DNA of 64,000 bases from Streptomyces rubiginosohelvolus (GTDB lineage Bacteria; Actinomycetota; Actinomycetes; Streptomycetales; Streptomycetaceae): contig NZ_BMTW01000006.1 in NCBI RefSeq assembly GCF_014649875.1, positions 1 through 64,000 of the forward strand, read 5' to 3'. Both the position numbers and the translations under genes were made by a program. How positions within the stretch are numbered: position 1 is the stretch's first letter; every line of letters begins with the position of its first letter. Positions 43,196-52,232 of the stretch are shown here, piece after piece. Below the pieces are notes generated by a model that made no database searches, had not been told where the DNA came from, and saw only the letters and a program-made list of their open reading frames with translations.

Positions 43196-44143
43196 GTGAC
43201 CCGCAGTCGACTCGCTCCCGGCACCGGGATCGTCACCGTTCCCGGCGCCGCCCCCGTGCTCCGGACCTCGGGAGGGGAGTTCCTGCGCATCGACACCGGC
43301 GGCGTCACCGGGGAAGCCCTGGTGCGTCGGCTGACGGGCGAGGAGACGCCGGGCGGGCAGATGCCGGGCGAAGACCCGCGGACCGCCGAACTCGCCCGGC
43401 TCGTGCAGGCGTTCGAGGCCGGTGGACACGCGGTGTCCGCTCCGCCCCGGGCTCCGCTCGCCGGCCGCACGGTCCACGTCCTCGGCGACCCCGTGCTCAC
43501 CGGGCCTGTGGCGCGCTGTGCCGGGGCGGAAGGAGCCGAGGTCCGCCGGATCACCCCCGACCAGGTGGCGGGGTTCGCCCGGGCGACCTCGGACCACCAC
43601 CGCCCCGAAGGGCGTGTCGCCGTGGTGTGGTGCCTGGACTCGCCCGTGCCCGAAGGGCTCTGGGACACGGTGGACCGGCTGCCGGACCGACGTATCGCCT
43701 GGCTGCGCTGCCACCGTGAGGGCTCCCACAGCTGGATCGAGCCCCTTGCCGTGGCCCCGGGGGACGTCACCTCCCGGCATGTCCGTCTCCGTAGACTCGC
43801 GGCCACCCCCGCCCACCGTGAACTCGCCGCATACTGGGCCGGACACCGCACCCCCGACACCGGCCCCCACCCCACCGAAGCGTCCGCAGCCCTGATCGCC
43901 GCGCTGCTCACCGCCGACCTGATCGCCTGGGCCGAAGCCGAAGCCGAAGCCGAAGCTGCGGGACCGGATGGGGCGGGCCTTCCGACCGGCCTTCCGGCCC
44001 GCCGTCGGCTGCGGCGGGTCGATCTGCGCGATCTCACCTTCACCGAGCACCCCGTGCTCCCTGTCCCCGACGTCGCGCCGCTGCCCGCGCCGGCCCCGGT
44101 CGGGACGCGCGCCGGGGCGGGCGCAGCCGAGGCCCGCCCATGA
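43196..44143 (+). CDS. Leader-peptide-binding protein of the YcaO pathway (cyclodehydratase partner)
   Basis: This 315-residue protein starts with GTG at 43196, with GGAGG 5 nt upstream. Its first 120 residues (TVPGAAPVLRTSGGEFLRID, VRRLTGEE, AELARLVQAFEAGGH) resemble the RRE/winged-helix part of TOMM cyclodehydratase partner (C or ocin-ThiF-like) proteins, which bind the leader and activate YcaO. A domain with Rossmann-like features (VHVLGDPVLTGPVARC) follows. The zinc cysteines of E1-like proteins are not visible. A GCCGAA repeat near 43931 encodes an AEAEAEAE helix. Coupled to the hydrolase by ATGA. Confidence 0.68.
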   Translation: MTRSRLAPGTGIVTVPGAAPVLRTSGGEFLRIDTGGVTGEALVRRLTGEETPGGQMPGEDPRTAELARLVQAFEAGGHAVSAPPRAPLAGRTVHVLGDPVLTGPVARCAGAEGAEVRRITPDQVAGFARATSDHHRPEGRVAVVWCLDSPVPEGLWDTVDRLPDRRIAWLRCHREGSHSWIEPLAVAPGDVTSRHVRLRRLAATPAHRELAAYWAGHRTPDTGPHPTEASAALIAALLTADLIAWAEAEAEAEAAGPDGAGLPTGLPARRRLRRVDLRDLTFTEHPVLPVPDVAPLPAPAPVGTRAGAGAAEARP

Positions 44144-45711
44144 AAACCCGTACCGTGTCCGTCCCCGCGCCGGACGCCACCCCGCTCGCCACCGACGTAT
44201 GCCTCCCGGACGGGAACCGCCCGCGTCCCACCGTCCTGATCCGCACCCCGTACGGGCGCGAGGCCCACCGCGCGGAGCTGCGCGGCTGGGCGGCACACGG
44301 ATTCGCCGCCCTCGCCCAGGACGTACGCGGCCGCCACGGCTCACCGGGGGAGTGGCACCCGTACCAGGATCAGGAGAAGGCGGACGGCGCGGCCACGGTC
44401 GCCTGGGCGCGCACGCAGGCGTGGAGCAGCGGGGAGGTCGTCGCCGTCGGTGCCTCCTACGCCGCGTACTGCGCCCTCGTCACCACACTCGACGCCCCCG
44501 ACGCGGCCCCTGGCGTGGTGCAGGGCGACGGAACCCCCGACGCCGTCATCGCCGCCGTTCCGGCGCTCGGGCTCACCGAGACAGCGCGCGAGCCCGGGGG
44601 GCCGGAGCGGTTGTGGGCCCGGGCCGGCTGGTGGGCGGCCCACGGCGACCGGCGCGACTCCGACCCCGACGCCCTGGAACGCGCCCTGGCCGACGACCCC
44701 CGGCTGCTCGAACACCTTCCGGTCGCCCGCCTGGCGGAGCGGCTGGCCACGGGTCTGGGGCGTGAACTGCCGTCCTGGCCCCGGCTCTGGGCCGACCGGG
44801 AACGCGGCCGCCTCGTCGCGCTCGGCTCCGCCGCCCGCCTTCCCCTGCTCGCCGTCGGCGGCACCCGTGACCCCTTCGCCGAGGACACCGTGGCCCTCTG
44901 GCGTGGCTGGGGCGGACCGGCACGTCTGCTGCTCGGACCCTGGGGGCACCACCTGACCGCCGACCGGTCCGTGCCGGCCCGCGCACGCCTCAACCTCGGT
45001 GCGCTGTACGTACGGTGGGCCCACGCTGCGCTCGCCGGGCGCCTGGAACCGACACGGCACGGGGCCATCGCCCTGGGCGACAGCGGCCGTTGGCACACCA
45101 CCCGGGTGCGCGGCACCCACTGGCCCGAGACCGCTCCCGAGGCGGAGTGCCGCTGGCCCTTCGGCTCGTCCACCGGTCTACGGCTGCTCCACGGAGCCGA
45201 GTTCAGCGCCGACCCGACGCGCCCCGTGCGCTCCGACGACCTCGCCGTCCCGGTCGACGGCGATCACGCCGACCGCTGTCTGCTGCTCTCGCCGCCGCTG
45301 CCCCGCCCGCTCGATCTGGCAGGGACCGCCGTCGCCCGGATCACCGTCACGGCCGACACCCCATCGGCCGACTGGGCCGTACGCCTGACCGCGCTCGACC
45401 CGTCCGGCCGGGCCGGTCCGCTGGCCTTCGGCATCGTCCGGCGCACCGGCCCGCCCGGCGAAGCCGCCGACATCACCGTGCCGCTCGGCACCCTCGGCCG
45501 CAGGCTGCCCGCCGGGACCAGGCTGCGGGCGGAGATCGCCGGACACCACTTCCCCGCCCACGCCCGCAACCCGCACACCGGCGACGACCCGGTCACGGCC
45601 ACCCGGCTCGTCCCCTCCCGCCGCACCGTGAACCCCCGGGGCAGCGCCCTCCACCTGCCCGTCGTCGCCCGACGCCGCTACGTCGAGCCCGTACCGGAGA
45701 TATGCCGTTGA
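44140..45711 (+). CDS. CocE/NonD-type alpha/beta-hydrolase inside the RiPP operon
   Basis: This 523-residue hydrolase belongs to the X-Pro dipeptidyl-peptidase/CocE (S15) superfamily. The N-terminal alpha/beta domain has VLIRTPYGRE, AQDVRGRHGSPGEW and the nucleophile elbow VGASYAA. Asp is in GGTRDPFAED, His in LGPWGHH, and a C-terminal beta-sandwich follows (WAVRLTALDPSGRAG). No signal peptide is seen. It is rare in YcaO clusters. It may trim the leader or release an ester- or amide-linked group; this is inference. Start lies in an ATGA overlap. Its stop overlaps the YcaO start by 10 bp. Confidence 0.85.
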   Translation: MKTRTVSVPAPDATPLATDVCLPDGNRPRPTVLIRTPYGREAHRAELRGWAAHGFAALAQDVRGRHGSPGEWHPYQDQEKADGAATVAWARTQAWSSGEVVAVGASYAAYCALVTTLDAPDAAPGVVQGDGTPDAVIAAVPALGLTETAREPGGPERLWARAGWWAAHGDRRDSDPDALERALADDPRLLEHLPVARLAERLATGLGRELPSWPRLWADRERGRLVALGSAARLPLLAVGGTRDPFAEDTVALWRGWGGPARLLLGPWGHHLTADRSVPARARLNLGALYVRWAHAALAGRLEPTRHGAIALGDSGRWHTTRVRGTHWPETAPEAECRWPFGSSTGLRLLHGAEFSADPTRPVRSDDLAVPVDGDHADRCLLLSPPLPRPLDLAGTAVARITVTADTPSADWAVRLTALDPSGRAGPLAFGIVRRTGPPGEAADITVPLGTLGRRLPAGTRLRAEIAGHHFPAHARNPHTGDDPVTATRLVPSRRTVNPRGSALHLPVVARRRYVEPVPEICR

Positions 45712-47075
45712 CCAGCGCCCTGCCCCTCGAAGCCCTCGTCGACCCCGTCAGCGGGATCGTCCGTGCCGTCGCCCCCGTCGAGCACCCCGCCGGTGCGCCG
45801 CCCCGCTACACCGCGATGACCGCCGACGTCGCCGACGCCCGCCGCCTCGGCGCCTGGCCCGCCGACCGGGTCTCGCTCGGCACCACGTTCGGCGACCCCC
45901 GGGGCGCCTGGATCGCCGCGGTGGCCGAGGCCGTGGAGCGCTACTGCGGCAACCGGCTCCCGCCGCCCGGCCACCCCCAGGAGCCCCGGCGGGCCACCGC
46001 GGCCGAGCTCACCGCTGAGGGGGCCCGCCTCTACGGCCCCGGCGCGCTGCCGACGTACGCACCGTGGCAGTACGGCCGTCCGGGATTCCCGTACGCCGAA
46101 CTCACCCCCGACACACCGGCGCTGTGGACCCGGGTGGTCGAGAACGGGGAACCCTGCTGGGCCCCCGTCGCCCTGACCCATCTCAACTGGCGTCAGGGAG
46201 AGCTGCGTTCGCTGCCCCGCACCCACCACCTCAACTACGCGGGCATCGCCACCGGGCAAGGCCTCGACGACGCCGTCGAGCGCGGGCTGCTCGAAGTCGT
46301 CGAGCGTGACGCGCTGGAGCTGTGGTGGCACCTGGACGGACCCACCCGTGGCATCGACCCGGCGAGCGTCCCCGGGCTCACCGAGGACCTGGCCGGCTGC
46401 GGGCTGGACGTGCACATCGTGGAGATGCCCTCCGAGTTCGCCCCCTGCGTAGCGGCCCTCGTGCACGATCCCGGGCGCGGTATGTACGCGGCGGGGTTCG
46501 CCTGCCGGTACGACCCGGCGGAAGCGGCCCGCAAGGCCGTCCTGGAGGCCGTGCACACCTGGGTGTTCACACAGGGCACGGTGGATGCCGACGGGTGGGT
46601 GTACCGGGCGGTCGAGGCCGGGATGCTCGCCCGCGGCCTCTACCTCGACCACCGGGCCGACCGGCGCTATCTCGACGACTGCGGGCCCGAGTTCGCCGCC
46701 GTCCGGGACCTCGGCGCCCATGTCCAGGTCTGGCTGGACGACCGGATGGCCCCGCTCGCCCGCCGCTTCACCGAACCCGCCCTGGGCGTCGTCCCGCTCA
46801 CCGCGATCACTCCCGGCAGCCGCACCGCGCTCGACGCGGCGCTCGCCGCCGGGGGTCACCGGGTCATCACCGCGGACCTCACCACGGAGGACGTGGCGGA
46901 GACCACGCTGCGCGTCGCCCGCGTCCTGGTCTCCGGACTGATCCCCAACGCTCCGGCCGCCTTCGGCTACTTCGGCTGCCCGCGTTTCGCGGAAGCGGCG
47001 CTGGCCAGGGGCTGGCGCACCCGACCGCCCGCAGCACCCGAGGACTTCACCCTCGCCCCGCCGCCGCACATGTGA
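45702..47075 (+). CDS. YcaO-domain ATP-dependent peptide-modifying enzyme
   Basis: This 457-residue YcaO protein would use ATP to activate a backbone amide and close an azoline ring from Ser or Thr of the precursor. Nucleotide/metal-binding residues are in GTTFGDPRGAWIAAVAEAVER (residues 60-80, seen as two parts), LLEVVERDALELWW, and AAGFACRYDPAEAARKAVLEAVH. The C-terminus ends PPPHM, near the proline-rich tail typical of the family. ATG at 45702 has the best context; the longer frame is a shadow of the hydrolase. The partner proteins flank it, with no second YcaO. Confidence 0.93.
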   Translation: MPLTSALPLEALVDPVSGIVRAVAPVEHPAGAPPRYTAMTADVADARRLGAWPADRVSLGTTFGDPRGAWIAAVAEAVERYCGNRLPPPGHPQEPRRATAAELTAEGARLYGPGALPTYAPWQYGRPGFPYAELTPDTPALWTRVVENGEPCWAPVALTHLNWRQGELRSLPRTHHLNYAGIATGQGLDDAVERGLLEVVERDALELWWHLDGPTRGIDPASVPGLTEDLAGCGLDVHIVEMPSEFAPCVAALVHDPGRGMYAAGFACRYDPAEAARKAVLEAVHTWVFTQGTVDADGWVYRAVEAGMLARGLYLDHRADRRYLDDCGPEFAAVRDLGAHVQVWLDDRMAPLARRFTEPALGVVPLTAITPGSRTALDAALAAGGHRVITADLTTEDVAETTLRVARVLVSGLIPNAPAAFGYFGCPRFAEAALARGWRTRPPAAPEDFTLAPPPHM

Positions 47076-48607
47076 TGGAGCGCGCCACCATGCCCGATAC
47101 GCCGGACCGAGCCGCCGCGCCCGTTCGCGAGGTGGGTGCCGTCCTGCCCGCCGCACCGGACCTCCTGCGCGCGGCGCTCGCGGACGCCCGGTCGCCGCGT
47201 GCTCCGGAGCTCTCCCCGTACGTTCCGGAGCGCCCGTTCCCGTGGAACGGCGCCGCGACTGCGTACGCCGAGCCCGGGACCGCGATCGACCTGGACCATG
47301 TGCTGCGGCTCTCCCTGGCCGCGCCCCCCGGCACACCGGGCCGGCTCCGCCCCGTTCCCTCGGCGGGTGCTCTGCACCCGGTGCGCGCCCATCTGCTGCT
47401 CGGCCCGGGGTGTTCGCTGCCGCCCGGGCGTTACGCCTACGACCCGCGCACCCACCGTGCCCACCGGCGTGGCCCGGCCCCCGACGGCGTACCCCCGGGC
47501 GCTCTCGTCGTCCTCACCGTGGCCGCGTCCCGTACCGTCGCCCACTACGGCCACCGGGCCTGGCCGCTGCTGCTCCTCGACACGGGTCATGCAGCCGCCG
47601 CCCTCGCACTGGCCGGGGCCGCGACCGCCGACGTGCTGGTCTCCCTCGACGCGGACGGCCCCCTCCTGTCCGCCGCAGCCGGAATGCCGGGTGCCCCGGA
47701 CTGGCAGGACATCTGGCCCGGCACCGAGCCGGAACTACCGCTCGCGGCCGTACGGTTGATGCCCCCGGGCAGTCCCGTCGAGGCCGGGCCGCCGCTTGGC
47801 GCCTGGGCCGCTCTGCCCCGGGCCTCGGCCCCGACGCCGCAACCCGGAGCAGACACCACCCCACCCCGTGAACTCGCCGCGGCCCGGCACCTGTTGCACC
47901 ACATAGCCGAAACACCCGGGCGGCCCGACGGCACCTGGCACCCGGCCCGGCGTCCCGGAGAGCTGACCTACGAGACTCTGGAGTCGCGCCGGAGCGCCCC
48001 GCCCGAGGACCTGAACCGCCCGTTGGGGAAGGAGCTGCTCGCCAGGATCCTGGCCACCGCCCGGAGCGCGCGGCCGGACGGGCCCGACTGGACGGTGGCC
48101 GTGGGCGGTGCCACCCCGGCCCTGTACGCAGCGGCTCCCGGCAGGCCGGGTCTCGACGTCCGCGCCGTGGGCGACGCGCGTCCCACCCTCGCGCACTGGG
48201 CCGCGGGCCAGCAGTGGATCGGCGCCGCAGGCGCGGTGCTTCTTGCCCACGGCTGCCCCGAGGACGCAGCGCGGACCACTGTCCGCAGCAGCCACCTCGT
48301 CGCCGGATACGCGGCCGGCGCGGCCCAGGCGTATGCCACCGCACTGGGCCTGTGCTCACGCCCCATCGGTTCCTGGCAACAGGCCGACCTGGGCGCGGCC
48401 CTCGGCGACACCCCCGGACGCCACTGGATCGTGCACGGCCTTGCCCTCGGCGCACGCCCGACGACAGCGGCCACCCCGGCCACGCCCGCGGCCACCCCAG
48501 CCACGACAGCGGCCACGGCGGCAGCCACTTCAGCCCCCGCACCAACCACCCCACCCACGGCATCCGCCGCCCCCGCGACCCCGTCCGGCGAGGAAGAACG
48601 CCCATGA
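47075..48607 (+). CDS. SagB/ThcOx-type azoline dehydrogenase with two nitroreductase-like halves
   Basis: This 510-residue flavoenzyme would oxidise azolines to azoles with FMN. The first nitroreductase-like half (residues 1 to about 220) has RLRPVPSAGALHPVRAHLL and GHRAWPLLLLDTGHAA. The second half has LGKELLARILATA, WAAGQQWIGAAGA and SSHLVAGYAAGAAQAYATALGL. The C-terminus is a TAATPA-rich low-complexity tail of about 40 residues. ATG at 47075 overlaps the YcaO stop (TGATG); 47090 is an alternative. It overlaps the exporter gene by 4 bp. Confidence 0.87.
   Translation: MERATMPDTPDRAAAPVREVGAVLPAAPDLLRAALADARSPRAPELSPYVPERPFPWNGAATAYAEPGTAIDLDHVLRLSLAAPPGTPGRLRPVPSAGALHPVRAHLLLGPGCSLPPGRYAYDPRTHRAHRRGPAPDGVPPGALVVLTVAASRTVAHYGHRAWPLLLLDTGHAAAALALAGAATADVLVSLDADGPLLSAAAGMPGAPDWQDIWPGTEPELPLAAVRLMPPGSPVEAGPPLGAWAALPRASAPTPQPGADTTPPRELAAARHLLHHIAETPGRPDGTWHPARRPGELTYETLESRRSAPPEDLNRPLGKELLARILATARSARPDGPDWTVAVGGATPALYAAAPGRPGLDVRAVGDARPTLAHWAAGQQWIGAAGAVLLAHGCPEDAARTTVRSSHLVAGYAAGAAQAYATALGLCSRPIGSWQQADLGAALGDTPGRHWIVHGLALGARPTTAATPATPAATPATTAATAAATSAPAPTTPPTASAAPATPSGEEERP
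48469..48600 (+). repeat. Low-complexity Ala/Thr/Pro coding repeat
   Basis: Short CC-ACN-GCN-rich units (GCCACCCC, GCGACC and similar) code for the TAATPATPAAT tail of the dehydrogenase. Likely a flexible linker end that expands and contracts by slippage. Confidence 0.6.
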
Positions 48608-50343
48608 TGCTTCACCCCGAACTCCTGCGCGCAGCGCGCACCGCGCGGCGCCCGCTCGGCCTCGCCACCGCCCTGTTCGCGGCGGTCACCGCCACCCACC
48701 TCGCCCAGGCCGTCCTCCTCGCCCTCGTGCTCTCCCGGATCGCCCAGGGGGAGACGGCCGCCCTCGCCCCGCTGCTCACGGCCGTGATCGCCGTCGTCCT
48801 GGTCCGCGCCGCCCTCGGCCGCGCCCAGCGCCTGATCGCCGTCACGGCCGGTGCCACTGTGCGGGTGAGGCTGCGCGACACGTTGATGGAGCGGCTCGGG
48901 GCACTCGGCCCGACAGCGATCACCGGGGCGCGGGCCGGAGCCGTACGCGCCACGCTGGTGGACGGCGTCGAGGGCGTCGACGCGTACATCTCGCGCTACC
49001 TGCCCCAACTCCTCATCACCGCCGCCGTACCGCCGCTGCTGCTCCTCGCCGTCACTCTCGTCGAGCCGTACGCCGCCCTCGCCCTCGGGCCCGCCCTGCT
49101 GCTCGCCCTCTTCGGGCCGCGCTGGTGGGACCGGCTGCTGGCGCGGCGCGGCAAGGAGCACTGGGACACCTACGAAGCCCTCGCCGCCGACTATTTGGAG
49201 GCGCTCCAGGGGATGCCGACGCTGCGCAACGCCGGTGCCGTCGGCCGCGTACGGGAACGGCTGGAGCGGCGGTCGGCCGCCCTGCACCGCAGCACCGTCG
49301 CCAAACTGCGGGTCTCGCTCGTCGACACCGGCCTCACCGACCTGGCCGTCCAGGGCGGCACGGTCGCCGCCGTCCTCGTGGCGTGCTCCTCGGCCGCCAC
49401 CGGCCGCACCGCCGCCACCGGCACCTACCTCCTGCTGCTGCTCGCCTCCGAGTGCTTCCGCCCCGTCCGGGACCTCTCCCGCGAGTGGCACGCCGGCTAC
49501 CTCGGGGTGTCGGCGGCCGACGGAATCGCCGCCCTGCGCACCGCAGAGGCGGCCGTCCCGGACCGGGGCACCGTGACCGCCGCCTGGGAGACCGCGCCCG
49601 AAATCCGTTTCGAGGACGTGCACTTCACCCACCCGGGGAGCGCCCGGCCCGCCCTCGACGGCGTGTCCTTCACCGCTGCCGCCGGGCGCACCACCGCCGT
49701 CGTGGGCCCCTCCGGCGCGGGGAAGTCGACGGTGCTGAGCCTCCTGCTGCGGCAACGGGACCCGGACGGGGGCCGCGTCACCGTATCCGGGACGGACACC
49801 GCCGCGTACGCCCTCGCCTCGCTGCGCCGGGGCATCGCCGTGGTCTCGCAGGAGACGTACCTCTTCCACGCCACGATCGCGGAGAACCTGCGCATCGTCC
49901 GCCCCGCCGCCACGGACGACCACCTGCGCACCGCCGCCCGCACCGCCGGGATCGACGAGGAGATCGGCCGGCTCCCCGACGGTTACGCCACCCTCGTCGG
50001 CGAACGCGGCGCCACGCTCTCCGGTGGGCAGCGCCAACGGCTCGCCTTGGCGCGGGCGTTGCTGGCCGACGCCCCGGTCCTGATCCTGGACGAGGCCACC
50101 AGCGCGGTCGACGAACGCGGCCAGGCGCGCATCGTCCGGGAGCTCGCGGCGGCCGGGCGCGGCCGCACCTGCATCGTCGTCGCCCACCGGCTCGACGCCG
50201 TCCGCCACGCCGACCACATCGTCGTCCTCGACGCCGGCCGGGTGGTCGCGGCGGGCGACCACACCACCCTGCTCGCGGGCGGCGGCGTGTACGCCTCGCT
50301 CGTCGCGGCCGGACGCACCGCACAGGAGGAGCGCGCCGCATGA
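48604..50343 (+). CDS. ABC exporter subunit 1 (CydD-like half transporter)
   Basis: This 579-residue protein has an N-terminal membrane domain of about six helices (residues 1-300) and a C-terminal ATPase: Walker A VGPSGAGKST, Q-loop VSQETYLFHATIAENL, signature LSGGQRQRLALARALL, Walker B VLILDEATSAVDE, H-loop VVAHRLDAVRHAD. The membrane half resembles CydD. It pairs with the next gene, and their 4-bp overlap suggests a heterodimer. The likely cargo is the matured peptide. A resistance role is also possible. Confidence 0.87.
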   Translation: MMLHPELLRAARTARRPLGLATALFAAVTATHLAQAVLLALVLSRIAQGETAALAPLLTAVIAVVLVRAALGRAQRLIAVTAGATVRVRLRDTLMERLGALGPTAITGARAGAVRATLVDGVEGVDAYISRYLPQLLITAAVPPLLLLAVTLVEPYAALALGPALLLALFGPRWWDRLLARRGKEHWDTYEALAADYLEALQGMPTLRNAGAVGRVRERLERRSAALHRSTVAKLRVSLVDTGLTDLAVQGGTVAAVLVACSSAATGRTAATGTYLLLLLASECFRPVRDLSREWHAGYLGVSAADGIAALRTAEAAVPDRGTVTAAWETAPEIRFEDVHFTHPGSARPALDGVSFTAAAGRTTAVVGPSGAGKSTVLSLLLRQRDPDGGRVTVSGTDTAAYALASLRRGIAVVSQETYLFHATIAENLRIVRPAATDDHLRTAARTAGIDEEIGRLPDGYATLVGERGATLSGGQRQRLALARALLADAPVLILDEATSAVDERGQARIVRELAAAGRGRTCIVVAHRLDAVRHADHIVVLDAGRVVAAGDHTTLLAGGGVYASLVAAGRTAQEERAA

Positions 50344-52232
50344 CTCCGAACCCCCGCGCGACCGATTCCCCGGACCCGCCCCCGCCCCCGCGCACGACCC
50401 AGGCTCCGGACCCGGCCTCGCCCCCGGTCCCACGCAGGACCCAGTGCCCGGACTCGGCACCGTCCGGCGCCCTGCGCTCGCTCCTCCCGGTCCTCGGCGC
50501 GCACCGGGCCACCGTGCTGCGCACCTGCCTGGCCGCCCTCGTCGACCAGGCCGCCCTGGTGGCCCTGGTCACCCTCGCCGCGTACACGGTGGGCACAGCC
50601 GTCACCGAGCACCGGCCGCCCGCCCCCGGGACCGTCGCCGTCCTGATCGGGCTCGTCCTCCTCCGGGCACTCGCCACCTGGCGCGAGATGGACCTCTCGC
50701 ACGACCTCGCCTACCGGGTCCTGGCCGAACTGCGCGTACGGGTCTTCGACGGGCTGGCCCGCAGCGCCCCCGCCCGGATCGCGGGCCGACGCAGCGGAGA
50801 CCTCGCGGCCACCGCGCTCGGGGACGTCGAGGCACTGGAGTTCTTCTACGCCCACGCCATCGCCCAACTCCTCGCCTCCGGTGCGGTCTTCGCGGTGTCG
50901 GCGGCCGTGCTGGCCGCTCTCGGGCCCTGGCTGCTGCTCGCCGTCGTGCCCGCCGCGCTGCTGCTGATCTGGTCGCCGCTGGTCGAAGCGCGCGGGCGGG
51001 CCGAACGCGGACACCGCACCCGGAGCGCGCTGGCCGAGCTGTCGTCGGAGACCGTGGAGAGCGTCGACGGACTGCGCGAGCTCCTGATGACGGGGTCGCT
51101 GAACCGCAGGCGGGCCGGGCTCCGGTCCGCCGGACGGCGGCTCGCCCGCGCGCAGCGCGCCGAACAGTCGTGGGAGACCGGTGCGGGCGCGGCCCGCGAC
51201 CTGCTGGTGGTCGCCGCCGTCATCGGGGTCGTCGCGGCCGCCGCCCACGCCGCGTCCGCCGGACGCCTCGACGGGGCATGGGCCCCGGCTGCCATGGCGC
51301 TCGCCCTGGGCGCCCTGGCCCCGGTCGCGGAATCGGCGGCCGCGCTCGGCCGGGCGGGTGGTCTGCGCGCCGCCGCGGCCCGGGTCAGGGCCGCCGTGCA
51401 CGCCCCCGCAGGGGCGCCCGCCTCCGCCGCTCCCCGCCCCGTACCCCCGGGCCCGCTCGGCCTGCGGCTGCGCGGCGTGCGGTTCGGCTACGGGGGAGAC
51501 GCTGTGCTGGACGGCGTCGACCTCACCGTCCGGCCGGGTGAGACCGTGGCCCTCGTCGGAGCGTCCGGGGCCGGCAAGTCGACCTGCGCCCACCTCCTGG
51601 CCCGCTACTGGGACCCGGCCGAAGGCACCCTGGAACTCGTTCCCCCCGCCCCGGCTCACCCCGTCGACCTGCGGGACCTCGCCGAGGACGACCTGCGCGC
51701 CGCCGTGTCCGTGGTGGGGCAGGAAGCCCCGCTCTTCCACGGCACGCTCGCCGAGAACCTCCGTCTGGGAGCCCCCGGCGCGACGGCGGACGAACTCGAC
51801 GCGGTGGCCCGGATCTGCGGCGTCGACACCGTCGCCGACGCCCTGCCCGACGGTCTTGACACCCCGGTCGGCGAGCGCGGCGCCACCCTCTCCGGCGGTC
51901 AGCGCGCCCGGGTGGCCCTGGCCCGGGGGCTGCTGAGCGGCCCGCGCGTCCTCGTCCTCGACGAGACGACCGCCCATCTGGACCACCGGGGCGACGCGGA
52001 ACTGGCCCGGGCGCTCGCGGCCGACTCCGCCACCCGGGCGACCCTGGTGATCGCCCACCGTCCGGCGACCGTCCGCAGGGCCGACCGGATCGCGGTCCTG
52101 GACGGCGGGCGCATCGTCGAGGAGGGCACCTGGGACGAGCTGATCCGGGCCGGAGGCCCGCTCACCCGCCTCTTCGCCCACGAGCAGTCGCCGGACGCGG
52201 TGCTCAGGGAATCGGCTGCTCCGCCCAGATGA
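50340..52232 (+). CDS. ABC exporter subunit 2 (CydC-like half transporter)
   Basis: This 630-residue half transporter starts with a 40-residue Pro-rich tail (PDPPPPPRTTQAPD). A six-helix membrane domain follows, then an ATPase with Walker A VGASGAGKST, Q-loop VVGQEAPLFHGTLAENL, signature LSGGQRARVALARGLL and Walker B VLVLDETTAHLDH. The Walker B Glu is kept in both subunits. It is the last gene of the RiPP operon and its 3' end overlaps the convergent phosphatase gene by 29 bp. Confidence 0.87.
   Translation: MTPNPRATDSPDPPPPPRTTQAPDPASPPVPRRTQCPDSAPSGALRSLLPVLGAHRATVLRTCLAALVDQAALVALVTLAAYTVGTAVTEHRPPAPGTVAVLIGLVLLRALATWREMDLSHDLAYRVLAELRVRVFDGLARSAPARIAGRRSGDLAATALGDVEALEFFYAHAIAQLLASGAVFAVSAAVLAALGPWLLLAVVPAALLLIWSPLVEARGRAERGHRTRSALAELSSETVESVDGLRELLMTGSLNRRRAGLRSAGRRLARAQRAEQSWETGAGAARDLLVVAAVIGVVAAAAHAASAGRLDGAWAPAAMALALGALAPVAESAAALGRAGGLRAAAARVRAAVHAPAGAPASAAPRPVPPGPLGLRLRGVRFGYGGDAVLDGVDLTVRPGETVALVGASGAGKSTCAHLLARYWDPAEGTLELVPPAPAHPVDLRDLAEDDLRAAVSVVGQEAPLFHGTLAENLRLGAPGATADELDAVARICGVDTVADALPDGLDTPVGERGATLSGGQRARVALARGLLSGPRVLVLDETTAHLDHRGDAELARALAADSATRATLVIAHRPATVRRADRIAVLDGGRIVEEGTWDELIRAGGPLTRLFAHEQSPDAVLRESAAPPR

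Noticed and set aside
43931..43954. GCCGAA tandem repeat as a mobile or CRISPR-like array
   Set aside because: Only four 6-bp units inside a coding gene, giving an AEAEAE helix. No spacers.
48108..52232. 1374-codon plus-strand frame
   Set aside because: Only the part from 50340 is the second ABC exporter subunit; the upstream part is out-of-frame reading of the first one.
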